A stretch of DNA of 8,455 nucleotides, taken from an uncultured Collinsella sp. GTDB taxonomy: Bacteria > Actinomycetota > Coriobacteriia > Coriobacteriales > Coriobacteriaceae. Positions 1-6,896 of this stretch are shown in pieces; position 1 is the first letter of the stretch; each line of letters begins with the position of its first letter. The stretch lies in assembly GCA_900545055.1 (NCBI GenBank), contig UQXP01000065.1, positions 1 to 8,455 of the forward strand, written 5' to 3'. The notes below the pieces were generated by a model, which saw only the letters and a list, made by a program, of their open reading frames with translations, was not told the DNA's origin and did not search any database. The translations under genes were made by a program, and so were the position numbers.

Positions 1-563
1 GAGGCGTTGTCGCCGTACACGACGCCGGCGCTCACGCCCGTCAGGCGGCCGTTCTCGTTAATCTCGAGCTTGGTCTCGTCATCGACGTTGCGCGTAGCCT
101 TGCAGTACACCACGGTCATCTGGGCACCGGAGTTCTCGTGCGCGTCGATGATGGTGTTGAGGTCCATGTTAAAGATGATATTGGTGCCCATCATCACGAC
201 ATAGGGCTTATCCGAGCGCTGGAACAGCGTCTTGTTGGAGATGATGTCGCGCAGCAGGAAGCGCATGCCGCCCTTGGTGGTGCCATACGCGTTGCCGGGC
301 ACCATGAACAGGCCGCCCTTCTTGCGGTCCAGGCCCCAGTCCTTGCCCGAGCCCACGTGGTCGATCAGTGAGCGGTAGTTGCCCGGCATGACGACGCCGA
401 CGGTCTTAATGCCGGCATTCATCATGTTGGACAGCGGGAAGTCGATCAGGCGGTAGCGGCCCAAAAACGGAACGGACGCGATGGGGCGGTCCTTGAGCAG
501 CACGCTGCCGTAGGTCGAAGAGTAGTTAGCGGTGATATAACCGATGGCCTTGCGATTGATCAT
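1..563 (-). CDS. glgD: GlgD, ADP-glucose pyrophosphorylase-like subunit (partial, C-terminal half beyond window)
   Basis: This is the non-catalytic or regulatory partner of GlgC in the first step of glycogen synthesis (glucose-1-phosphate + ATP to ADP-glucose). The first 187 codons lie in the window; the family is usually about 370 residues, so roughly half is seen. The start ATG at 563-561 is preceded by a good ribosome binding site (GAAGGGGG on the minus strand, around 573-580) that lies inside the end of glgC. The nucleotidyltransferase fold is recognisable from FLGRYRLIDFPLSN (residues 33-46) and VGSGKDWGLDR (70-80). The glycine-rich nucleotide loop of GlgC (AGGQGSRL) is absent; TANYSSTYGSVLL stands there instead. 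The catalytic GDHLY motif is replaced by GTNIIF (126-131), so the catalytic Asp is missing. These losses are typical of GlgD and argue against a second GlgC. It is translated just after glgC, consistent with a mixed GlgC/GlgD complex, as known for the Bacillus-type enzyme. Confidence 0.95.
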   Translation of the reverse strand, partial: MINRKAIGYITANYSSTYGSVLLKDRPIASVPFLGRYRLIDFPLSNMMNAGIKTVGVVMPGNYRSLIDHVGSGKDWGLDRKKGGLFMVPGNAYGTTKGGMRFLLRDIISNKTLFQRSDKPYVVMMGTNIIFNMDLNTIIDAHENSGAQMTVVYCKATRNVDDETKLEINENGRLTGVSAGVVYGDNA

Positions 564-567
564 CGGA

Positions 568-1716
568 TCATTCCCCCTTCCCGATAACGACGTCATTTCC
601 AACGACGGCCGTATCCTTGGTGGTATCGACAGAGCCGAGCTTCACGCCCTCTTCGACCGTGGAGTTCTCGCCCAAAATAGCGCGGCAGATGTGCGCGCCG
701 CTCTTAACGTGCGCACCCGGCAGCAGCACGGAGTCCTCGACCACGGCTCGCTCCTCGATGATGACATCGGTCGAAAGGATCGAGTGGCGAGCGGTGCCGT
801 AGATCTTGCAGCCGTTGGAGACCAGGCAGTCGTCCAGGCGTCCATCCGGGCCAATGTAGTGCGGCGGACGCGTGGTGATGTTGGACATGATGGGGAAGCT
901 CTTGTCAAAGAGGTCGAACTCGGGGTTGTTGCCCAGCAGGTCCATCGAGGTCTCGTGGAAGCTGGCGATGGTGCCAACGTCCTTCCAAAAGCCGTGGAAC
1001 TCGTAGCTGTACAGGCGCTTGTCCTCGCCGAGCAGCTTGGGGATGATGTCCTTGCCAAAGTCGTGGCTCGAGCGCTGGTCCAGAGCGTCCTGCTCAAGCG
1101 CCTCGATCAGGACGTCGGCCGAGAAGATGTAGATGCCCATGGACGCAAGGTTCGAATCGGGCTTCTCGGGCTTCTCGGTAAACTTGGTGATGCGGCCGTC
1201 CTCGGGGTCGGTGGTCAGGATGCCAAAGCGGCTGGCCTCCTCCCACGGCACGGGCATAACGCTCACCGTGAGGTCGGCGTTGTTCTCAATGTGCGTCTTG
1301 AGCATCTTGCGGTAGTCCATGCGATACAGGTGATCGCCCGAAAGAATCAGGACGTACTTGGGGTCGTTGGCCTTGATGTAGTCGAGGTTCTGCGTAATGG
1401 CGTCGGCCGTGCCCGCATACCAGGCGCCACCGGTCTGCGTCTCGTACGGCGGCAGGATCGACACGCCGCCGTCACGGCTGTCCAGATCCCACGCCTCGCC
1501 GGAGCCCACATAGGCATGCAGCAGGTAGGGACGGTACTGCGTCAGAACGCCCACCGTGTCGATGCCCGAGTTGGAGCAGTTGGAGAGCGAAAAGTCGATA
1601 ATGCGGAACTTGCCACCAAAGCTAACCGCCGGCTTAGCGATCTTTTGGGTGAGTGCCCCCAATCGGCTGCCCTGTCCTCCTGCGAGGAGCATCGCGATGC
1701 ATTCTTTCTTACTCAT
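568..1716 (-). CDS. glgC: GlgC, glucose-1-phosphate adenylyltransferase (ADP-glucose pyrophosphorylase)
   Basis: This cytoplasmic enzyme makes ADP-glucose from glucose-1-phosphate and ATP, the committed step of bacterial glycogen synthesis. It is 382 residues, normal for the Bacillus-type enzyme and shorter than E. coli GlgC. The N-terminal nucleotidyltransferase domain shows the nucleotide loop LLAGGQGSRL (10-19), KPAVSFGGKFRIIDF (28-42), the WYAGTADA motif (99-106), catalytic SGDHLYRMDY with Asp128 (126-135), and the glucose-1-phosphate-binding FTEKP with Lys182 (179-183). From about residue 285 the sequence has the hexapeptide-like pattern of a left-handed beta-helix, which in this family carries oligomer contacts and allosteric sites. 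The ATG start follows a strong AGAAGGAG ribosome binding site with 6-nt spacing. The gene is 107 nt after glgP, and its TGA stop is 4 nt before the glgD start. All main catalytic motifs are intact. Confidence 0.97.
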   Translation of the reverse strand: MSKKECIAMLLAGGQGSRLGALTQKIAKPAVSFGGKFRIIDFSLSNCSNSGIDTVGVLTQYRPYLLHAYVGSGEAWDLDSRDGGVSILPPYETQTGGAWYAGTADAITQNLDYIKANDPKYVLILSGDHLYRMDYRKMLKTHIENNADLTVSVMPVPWEEASRFGILTTDPEDGRITKFTEKPEKPDSNLASMGIYIFSADVLIEALEQDALDQRSSHDFGKDIIPKLLGEDKRLYSYEFHGFWKDVGTIASFHETSMDLLGNNPEFDLFDKSFPIMSNITTRPPHYIGPDGRLDDCLVSNGCKIYGTARHSILSTDVIIEERAVVEDSVLLPGAHVKSGAHICRAILGENSTVEEGVKLGSVDTTKDTAVVGNDVVIGKGE

Positions 1717-1740
1717 CGATTTCTCCTTCTGTCATCGATG
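1714..1740 (-). promoter_or_regulatory. Hairpin displaying the glgC ribosome binding site and enclosing its start codon
   Basis: On the glgC mRNA, CATCGAT (1740-1734) is exactly complementary to ATCGATG (1720-1714). The 13-nt loop GACAGAAGGAGAA contains the Shine-Dalgarno sequence, and the 3' arm contains the start ATG. The seven base pairs are seen directly. That they form and affect translation is inference; the stem is short and only moderately stable. Confidence 0.4.
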
Positions 1741-1756
1741 TTCTTAAACCCATTAG

Positions 1757-1787
1757 CGACGGGCGCGGCGCTCGGTCACGCCCGTCG
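1757..1787 (-). other. GC-rich stem-loop in the glgP-glgC intergenic gap
   Basis: CGACGGGCG (1757-1765) and CGCCCGTCG (1779-1787) form a perfect 9-bp inverted repeat around a 13-nt loop, 37 nt after the glgP stop. No U-run follows it in the direction of transcription (the next bases are CTAATGGGTTT), so it does not look like a full intrinsic terminator. It could be an RNA stability or processing element, or a weak attenuator that sets glgP against glgC/glgD expression. The dyad is certain; the role is inferred. Confidence 0.5.
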
Positions 1788-1823
1788 AGTAATGCCGTGC
1801 TGGCTAAGGGAGCTCGCGCGCCT

Positions 1824-4250
1824 CTACGCGTGCCAGATCTCGTCGCGGTACTCGCGAATGGTGCGGTCGCTCGAGAACCAGCCGGAGGAGGCGGTGTTGA
1901 GCAGCGCCTTGCGGTTCCAGGTCTCCTGGTCGCCGTAGCTGTTCGTGAGCTTCTCCCATGCATCCACGTAGCTGCGGAAGTCTGCCATGACCAGGTCGGG
2001 GTCGTTGTTGTTCATGAGCTCGTTGTAGATGCTCTCGAAGTTGCCCGAAAGACCCGCAAAGGTGTTGTCTTTAAGCTCGTCCATCACGCGGCCCAGACGC
2101 TCGCGGTCGCCGTTGAGGGTATCCCACGCAAAGTAGCTGTTCGATGCCCAGAGCTGCTCGACCTCGGTAGCGGTCAGACCAAAGATGGCCTCGTTCTCGC
2201 GGCCGGCCAGATCGGCGATCTCGATGTTGGCGCCGTCGAGGGTGCCCAGCGTAATGGCGCCGTTCATCATGAGCTTCATGTTGGACGTGCCCGAGGCCTC
2301 CTTGCCGGCCGTGGAGATCTGCTCCGAGATCTCGGCGGCGGGGTAGATGAGCTGGGCGTTGCTCACGCGGAAGTTGGGGATAAAGCAGACCTTCATGACC
2401 TCGTTGACGCGGGCATCGTTGTTGATGACGTCCGCAACGGAGTTGATGAGGCGGATGGTCTCCTTGGCGAAGGTGTAGCTCGAGGCAGCCTTGCCGCTAA
2501 AGATGAAGGTCGTCGGCGTCACGTGGAAGTTGGGATCGGCGATGCGACGGTTGTAGATGTCCATCACCTTCATGATGTTCATGAGCTGACGCTTGTAGGC
2601 GTGGAAGCGCTTAACCTGAACATCGAAGACGGTGTTGGGGTCAATGACCAGACCGGTCTCGGCCTTAACGTAGGCGGCCAGGCGCTCCTTGTTGGCGCGC
2701 TTGGAGGCACCCACGGCCTTCAGGAACTCGGTGTCGTTCTGGAACTCCTTGAGTTTTTCCAGCTCAAAGGCGTCCTTGAGCCAGCCGTCGCCAATGGCCT
2801 CGGTCACGAGCTTGGCGTAGGTGGGGTTGGCCTCGGCAAAGAAGCGACGGTGCGAGATGCCGTTGGTCTTGTTGTTGAACTTCTCGGGCGTTAAGGCATA
2901 GAAGTCCTTGAGCACGATGTTCTTGATGATGTCGGAGTGGATCTTGGCCACGCCGTTGACGCTGTGGCTGCAGATCACAGACAGGTTGGCCATGCGAATC
3001 TCGCCGTCCCACAGAATGGCGGTCTGGCGCAGACGCTCCTGCCAGCCCTCCTGCGTGGTGTCGAACGACTCGTGCCAACGACGGCTGATCTCGTCGATGA
3101 TCTGGTACACGCGGGGGAGGAGCTTGGAGAACGTGCCGATGGGCCACTTCTCCAGAGCTTCGGGCAGGATGGTGTGGTTGGTGTAGCTCACGACCTGCGT
3201 CACGATGTTCCAGGCGTCGTCCCACTCGAGCTTCTTCTCGTCGATGAGGATGCGCATGAGCTCGGGGCCGCACATGGCGGGGTGCGTGTCGTTGGTGTGG
3301 ATGGCCACAAACTGCGGCAGCAGCTCCCAGTTCTCGCCGTGCTCCTTCTCAAAGGTGTCGAGCAGGCTGTAGATGCCGGCCGAAACAAACAGGTACTCCT
3401 GCTTCAGGCGCAGCAGACGGCCGTGCTCGCCGGCGTCGTTGGGGTAGAGGATGGCGCTGATGGCCTCGGCCTCGGCGCGCTCGGCGTCGGCCAGGGCATA
3501 GTCGCCGCGGTTGAAGGCCTCCAGGTCAAAGTGCTCCTCGACCGGCTCGGCGGCCCAGACGCGCAGCTTGTTGACGGTCTCACCGGCATAGCCCACGACG
3601 GGGATGTCATAAGGGACGGCCAGGATGTCCTGCGTGTCCACCGTGCGGTAGAACGTGCGGCCGTTCTCCTCAAAGCCCTCAACATGGCCACCAAACTTGA
3701 TGGTCACGGCCTTGTCCTGACGGCGGACCTCCCAGGGATAGCCGTGCGTAAGCCACTCGTCGGTGGCCTCCACCTGGCTGCCGTTGACGATTTCCTGCTT
3801 AAACAGGCCGTAGCGGTAGCGCATGCCGTTGCCGTAGCCGGCAATGCCCTCGGCTGCCATGGAATCTAGGAAGCACGCAGCCAGACGGCCCAGGCCACCG
3901 TTGCCCAGAGCCGGATCGGGCTCCTGGTTCTCGATGACGGACAGGTCGAAGCCCATGTCGTCGAGCGCCTCGGCGACCATGTCGCGCACGCCAAAGTTGA
4001 GCAGGTAGTTGTCAAGCAGGCGGCCGATCAAAAACTCGATCGAGAAGTAGTACACGCGCTTCTTGCCCTCGGCGGTCGCACGGGCGTCGCTCTTGGTGGC
4101 AACGGTGCGTGCCTTCTCGGCCACGAGCTTGGCCAGGGCGTTAAAGCGGTCCAGGTCGCTGGCGGCCTCGACGCTCTTGCCGCTGATGCTCATGACGGCA
4201 TCGCGATAGAGCTCGGTAAACTCCTGCTTGTTGTCGAAGATCTTATTCAT
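1824..4250 (-). CDS. glgP: GlgP, glycogen/alpha-glucan phosphorylase (GT35)
   Basis: This enzyme releases glucose-1-phosphate from the non-reducing ends of glycogen or maltodextrin using inorganic phosphate and pyridoxal phosphate. At 808 residues it matches the usual length of bacterial GlgP (about 800-815). Family signatures run in order: GNGGLGRLAACFLDSMA (116-132), NGMRYRYGLFKQ (141-152), HTNDTHP (318-324), the KTNGISHRRFF and VQVKRFHAYKRQ segments in the central part, and the pyridoxal phosphate box KEASGTSNMK (650-659), where Lys659 should form the Schiff base, followed by NGAITLGTLDGANIEI. No key residue is missing. The ATG at 4250-4248 has a GGAAAGGA ribosome binding site a few bases upstream. 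It lies 94 nt after glgB and 107 nt before glgC on the same strand, so degradation and synthesis genes appear co-transcribed. Specificity between glycogen and maltodextrin cannot be settled from sequence. Confidence 0.97.
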   Translation of the reverse strand: MNKIFDNKQEFTELYRDAVMSISGKSVEAASDLDRFNALAKLVAEKARTVATKSDARATAEGKKRVYYFSIEFLIGRLLDNYLLNFGVRDMVAEALDDMGFDLSVIENQEPDPALGNGGLGRLAACFLDSMAAEGIAGYGNGMRYRYGLFKQEIVNGSQVEATDEWLTHGYPWEVRRQDKAVTIKFGGHVEGFEENGRTFYRTVDTQDILAVPYDIPVVGYAGETVNKLRVWAAEPVEEHFDLEAFNRGDYALADAERAEAEAISAILYPNDAGEHGRLLRLKQEYLFVSAGIYSLLDTFEKEHGENWELLPQFVAIHTNDTHPAMCGPELMRILIDEKKLEWDDAWNIVTQVVSYTNHTILPEALEKWPIGTFSKLLPRVYQIIDEISRRWHESFDTTQEGWQERLRQTAILWDGEIRMANLSVICSHSVNGVAKIHSDIIKNIVLKDFYALTPEKFNNKTNGISHRRFFAEANPTYAKLVTEAIGDGWLKDAFELEKLKEFQNDTEFLKAVGASKRANKERLAAYVKAETGLVIDPNTVFDVQVKRFHAYKRQLMNIMKVMDIYNRRIADPNFHVTPTTFIFSGKAASSYTFAKETIRLINSVADVINNDARVNEVMKVCFIPNFRVSNAQLIYPAAEISEQISTAGKEASGTSNMKLMMNGAITLGTLDGANIEIADLAGRENEAIFGLTATEVEQLWASNSYFAWDTLNGDRERLGRVMDELKDNTFAGLSGNFESIYNELMNNNDPDLVMADFRSYVDAWEKLTNSYGDQETWNRKALLNTASSGWFSSDRTIREYRDEIWHA

Positions 4251-4344
4251 ACGTTCCTTTCCCCCGGGGATGTTTCTCCCGGAACGGTTATGACTTGTAT
4301 CCTACGCCTCGGCGAGGCGGGTAATTACAGCTGTAACGGCTTTG
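4251..4344 (-). promoter_or_regulatory. Structured glgB-glgP intergenic gap with palindrome and hairpins
   Basis: Three dyads are visible in this 94-nt gap. TTACAGCTGTAA (4325-4336) is a perfect 12-bp palindrome starting 8 nt past the glgB stop. CGCCTC-GGC-GAGGCG (4305-4319) is a tight GC-rich hairpin. Near the glgP start, GGAAC (4281-4285) and GTTCC (4253-4257) pair around a GC-rich segment (CCCCCGGGG at 4261-4269) and would partly cover the glgP ribosome binding site. No U-tract follows the hairpins, so I do not call a terminator. An operator, an RNA-processing signal or translational control of glgP are all possible; the roles are inferred. Confidence 0.35.
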
Positions 4345-6618
4345 TTACGCATCCTTGGCCGACGGCTTAACAGAAGCAGACTTGGCCTTGGCAGCGGCCT
4401 TTTTGGCAGCCGGCTTCTTGGTCGCGGTAGCCTTAGCAGCGGGCTTTGCGACAGCCTTGGCCTTGGTCGTCGTAGCCTTTGCCTTGGTCGGAGCCTTCTT
4501 GGCAGCCGCGGGCTTGAGCTTCACCGAGGACGTGCGCTTGCGCGTCGCTTTCTTGGGCTCCTCAACCACCGGCGGCTTGTAGCTGCTGGGACCGCGGCGC
4601 TTAAGCACCACGCCAGCCAGGCCGGGGACCTTAATCTCGATGGAGTCCATCTGCCCGTTCCAGGGATAGGGCTCGCTCGAGCAGGTGTAGGGCTCCTCGC
4701 CGGCGTATCCGCTGCCGCCAAACTCGGGACGGTCGGAGTCGAAAATGACCTCCCAGTCACCCTCGCGCGGCACGCCCACGCGGAAGCTCTCATAGCTCGC
4801 CGGGTCAAAGTTGATCAGGATCACCAGGTCGTCGTCGATATCCTCGCCCTGGCGCACAAAGCTCACGATGGACTGCTTGGAATTGTCCGCGTCGATCCAG
4901 GTAAAGCCGTCGTCGGTGTAGCCGCGCTCGTACAGGGCGGGCTCGGCGGTGTACAGGTGGTTGAGCGCCTTGATAAACGCCTGATGATGCTTGTGAGTCT
5001 CGTACTGCTCGGTCAGGAACCACTGGATGGACTCGTAGTAGCGCCACTCAATAAACTGGCCGATCTCGTTGCCCATAAAGTTGAGCTTGGCACCGGGATG
5101 CGTCATCTGGTAGAAGGCCAGCGTGCGCAGGCCGGCAAACTGGCGCCACCAGTCGCCCGGCATGCGGCCGATGAGCGAGCACTTGCCGTGCACAACCTCG
5201 TCGTGGCTTAAGGGGCAGATAAAGTTCTCGGTAAAGGCGTACATGATGGAGAACGTTAGCAGGCCGTGGTTGCCGGGACGCCACGGAAAATCGGTCTGCA
5301 TGTAGTGCAGGGTGTCGTTCATCCAACCCATGTCCCACTTGTAGTGGAAGCCCAGGCCGCCGTCCTGCGGCGGATAGGTCACGAGCGGCCAGGCGGTGGA
5401 CTCCTCGGCCATCATCATCACGTCGGGGTAGTGTGCCTCAACGGCGCAGTTGACCTGACGGATAAACGCGCTGGCGTCCAGGTCCTCCTCGGTACCGTAC
5501 TTGTTGAACTTCTTTTGCCCTGGATCGTCAATGCCAAAGTTGAGGTACAGCATGCTGGACACGCCGTCCATGCGAATGCCGTCCACATGGAAGTTCTCGA
5601 GCCAGTAAAGCACGTTGGAGACCAGGAAGGAGCGGACCTCGCCGCGGGCGAAGTCGAACTTGTGCGTGCCCCAGTTGGGGTGAATCTCGTGCTCAAACAG
5701 CATGTGGCCGTTAAAAGTGGCAAGGCCGTGGGAGTCGGCGCAAAAACCGCCGGGCACCCAGTCCATGATCACACCGATGCCCGCCTCGTGGCACGCATCG
5801 ATAAAGTGCATGAGCTGCTGCGGGTTGCCATAGCGCGACGTGGCGGCATAGTAGCCGGTCGTCTGGTAGCCCCAGGAGCCATCGAAGGGATGCTCCATGA
5901 GCGGCATGACCTCGATATGCGTGTAGCCCATGTCGCGCACGTAGTCCACGAGCTCCACCGACAGGTCGTCGTAGGAGTAGAACTCGCCACGCTGTGCGGG
6001 GAAGGGGTCCATGGGGCCGGGGTAGTTGCCGTACTCGTCCGGCTCGCCCTGCGGCGCGTCGCCGTGGCGCTTCCACGAGCCAATATGCACCTCGTAGATG
6101 TTAAGGGGCTGCGACATGTGATTATGGCCGGCACGGCGCTTGAGCCACGCGGCGTCGTTCCACTGGTAGCCGTCCAGGCTCCACAGCACGCTTGCCGTTC
6201 CCGGAGGGCACTCGGCCTTAAAGGCGTACGGATCGGCCTTGTAGAGCTTTTCGCCCTCGTTGGTCTCAATGAGATATTTATAGAGCTGGCCTTGCTCGGC
6301 GCCAGGAATAAAGCCTTCCCAAATAGCGCTCGTATGCACGGGTACCAGCGGGTTGGCTTCCTCGTCCCAGTCGTTAAATTCGCCAATGACGTGAACGCTC
6401 TTTACATCGGGCGCCCAAACGCAAAAGCGCCAGCCACGCGTACGGTTTTGCGTGTCGGGGTGCGCGCCCATCTTTTCCCAGCTGCGCTCCCACATTCCAA
6501 TGCCAAACAGATAGACATCGTCCTTAGAGAGTTCCGGTGCGTGCGGGGCGGCTTTGCGGGTAGCAGGCTTTTTAGTTGCTGGCTTTAGCTTTGTATCGCT
6601 CACGTTTGATCCCATCAT
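4345..6618 (-). CDS. glgB: GlgB, 1,4-alpha-glucan branching enzyme (GH13) with lysine/alanine-rich terminal tails
   Basis: This enzyme cuts an alpha-1,4 glucan and reattaches the piece as an alpha-1,6 branch. From the ATG at 6618 it is 757 residues. A CBM48-type domain spans about 62-145 (WRFCVWAPDVKSVHVIGEFNDW). The GH13 barrel, about 175-560, has the nucleophile Asp351 (DGIRMDGVSSML), catalytic Glu405 (MAEES) and Asp473 (LSHDEVVHGK). A beta domain ends near VPGLAGVVLKR (664-674). Oddities: region I reads DWVPGGF, with Gly291 where E. coli GlgB and most relatives have His; about 20 extra residues follow GSWKRH; and the last 69 residues contain about 21 Lys and 23 Ala in PAAKK-like repeats, with a shorter basic segment at the N-terminus. 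The start is uncertain: ATG 6615 and GTG 6603 (weak GGGATC upstream) are alternatives, and none has a strong ribosome binding site. It is the first gene of the glg operon. Confidence 0.95.
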   Translation of the reverse strand: MMGSNVSDTKLKPATKKPATRKAAPHAPELSKDDVYLFGIGMWERSWEKMGAHPDTQNRTRGWRFCVWAPDVKSVHVIGEFNDWDEEANPLVPVHTSAIWEGFIPGAEQGQLYKYLIETNEGEKLYKADPYAFKAECPPGTASVLWSLDGYQWNDAAWLKRRAGHNHMSQPLNIYEVHIGSWKRHGDAPQGEPDEYGNYPGPMDPFPAQRGEFYSYDDLSVELVDYVRDMGYTHIEVMPLMEHPFDGSWGYQTTGYYAATSRYGNPQQLMHFIDACHEAGIGVIMDWVPGGFCADSHGLATFNGHMLFEHEIHPNWGTHKFDFARGEVRSFLVSNVLYWLENFHVDGIRMDGVSSMLYLNFGIDDPGQKKFNKYGTEEDLDASAFIRQVNCAVEAHYPDVMMMAEESTAWPLVTYPPQDGGLGFHYKWDMGWMNDTLHYMQTDFPWRPGNHGLLTFSIMYAFTENFICPLSHDEVVHGKCSLIGRMPGDWWRQFAGLRTLAFYQMTHPGAKLNFMGNEIGQFIEWRYYESIQWFLTEQYETHKHHQAFIKALNHLYTAEPALYERGYTDDGFTWIDADNSKQSIVSFVRQGEDIDDDLVILINFDPASYESFRVGVPREGDWEVIFDSDRPEFGGSGYAGEEPYTCSSEPYPWNGQMDSIEIKVPGLAGVVLKRRGPSSYKPPVVEEPKKATRKRTSSVKLKPAAAKKAPTKAKATTTKAKAVAKPAAKATATKKPAAKKAAAKAKSASVKPSAKDA

Positions 6619-6809
6619 GACGCGGCAGCGTGTTGCCTTGGTGACTAGATGCGAAAGGTCCAAGGCTGCACGAATCGAAGGGACGGCGATAGTTCTATGA
6701 TTCGTTCCACCTCGCGTGCTCGGTGGAACTTTCGGCAGAAACTACGATAACACCTGTACGTTAGTTTTATGGACGAAAGCGGATTTGCGAGGGCGTTTAA
6801 TCGGTAAGC
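6619..6809 (-). promoter_or_regulatory. Presumed glgB 5' leader with two adjacent hairpins
   Basis: If transcription starts from the promoter proposed at 6816-6845, glgB has a leader of about 190 nt with no supported gene in it. Two neighbouring dyads are visible: GTTCCACC (6704-6711) with GGTGGAAC (6722-6729), a perfect 8-bp stem with a 10-nt loop, and CGAATC (6671-6676) with GATTCG (6699-6704), enclosing a smaller ATAG-TT-CTAT (6689-6698). They touch at position 6704, so they could stack or compete. I recognise no known riboswitch class and see no U-tract. A cis-regulatory RNA is possible but unproven. Confidence 0.35.
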
Positions 6810-6815
6810 GACATG

Positions 6816-6845
6816 TTTATACCACTGGCAGAATTGCCGTGGTAA
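6816..6845 (-). promoter_or_regulatory. Candidate sigma70-type promoter for the glg operon
   Basis: On the minus strand, TTACCA (6845-6840) is a four-of-six match to the -35 box. It is separated by 18 nt from TATAAA (6821-6816), a five-of-six match to the -10 box. The -35 lies inside the left arm of the TGGTAAAAC dyad, and the spacer contains a further imperfect dyad (6821-6843), so this promoter would be sensitive to a bound repressor. The boxes are seen; promoter activity is inferred. Confidence 0.5.
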
Positions 6846-6865
6846 AACCCTTGACAGTTTTACCA
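6840..6865. promoter_or_regulatory. Operator-like perfect inverted repeat TGGTAAAAC-N8-GTTTTACCA
   Basis: TGGTAAAAC (6840-6848) and GTTTTACCA (6857-6865) are perfect 9-bp arms around CCTTGACA. The spacer holds a plus-strand TTGACA -35 box, and the left arm overlaps the minus-strand glgB -35 box, so one bound regulator could block both directions. A fourth related half-site, GTTTATACCA with one inserted base, lies at 6815-6824. The dyad is certain; the binding protein is unknown. Confidence 0.6.
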
Positions 6866-6882
6866 ATTAGGGTTTTTAGATT
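6851..6882 (+). promoter_or_regulatory. Candidate promoter for the HAD-thiN unit
   Basis: A perfect -35 box TTGACA lies at 6851-6856. The -10 is weak: at 17-20 nt spacing the candidates are TTTTAG, TTTAGA and TAGATT within 6874-6882. A poor -10 next to operator-like dyads would fit a regulated promoter, perhaps needing an activator. It would give a 5' leader of about 60 nt before the ATG at 6950. Confidence 0.4.
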
Positions 6883-6896
6883 GTTAGTTTGACGTT

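Noticed and set aside
544..1938. A long plus-strand reading frame (over 460 codons) antisense to glgC, and similar long frames at 1653-2894, 2937-3869 and 5266-6588 antisense to glgP and glgB.
   Set aside because: They lie wholly opposite genes with intact motifs, have no recognisable domains and are rich in Val, Leu, Ala, Gly and His. This is what GC-rich genes give on the opposite strand.
4345..4560. The repeated lysine/alanine-coding DNA as a tandem repeat or CRISPR-like array.
   Set aside because: It is low-complexity coding sequence without fixed-length repeats or spacers, in frame with glgB.
6619..6663. An N-terminal extension of GlgB to a TTG at 6663.
   Set aside because: TTG is a weak start with no convincing ribosome binding site, and the added residues show no GlgB homology. 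The ATG at 6618 (or 6615, or GTG 6603) is preferred, though the exact start is open.
6645..6866. A 73-codon minus-strand frame in the divergent control region.
   Set aside because: It overlaps the promoter and operator dyads, has no recognisable content and no clear ribosome binding site; hairpins and operators explain the region better.
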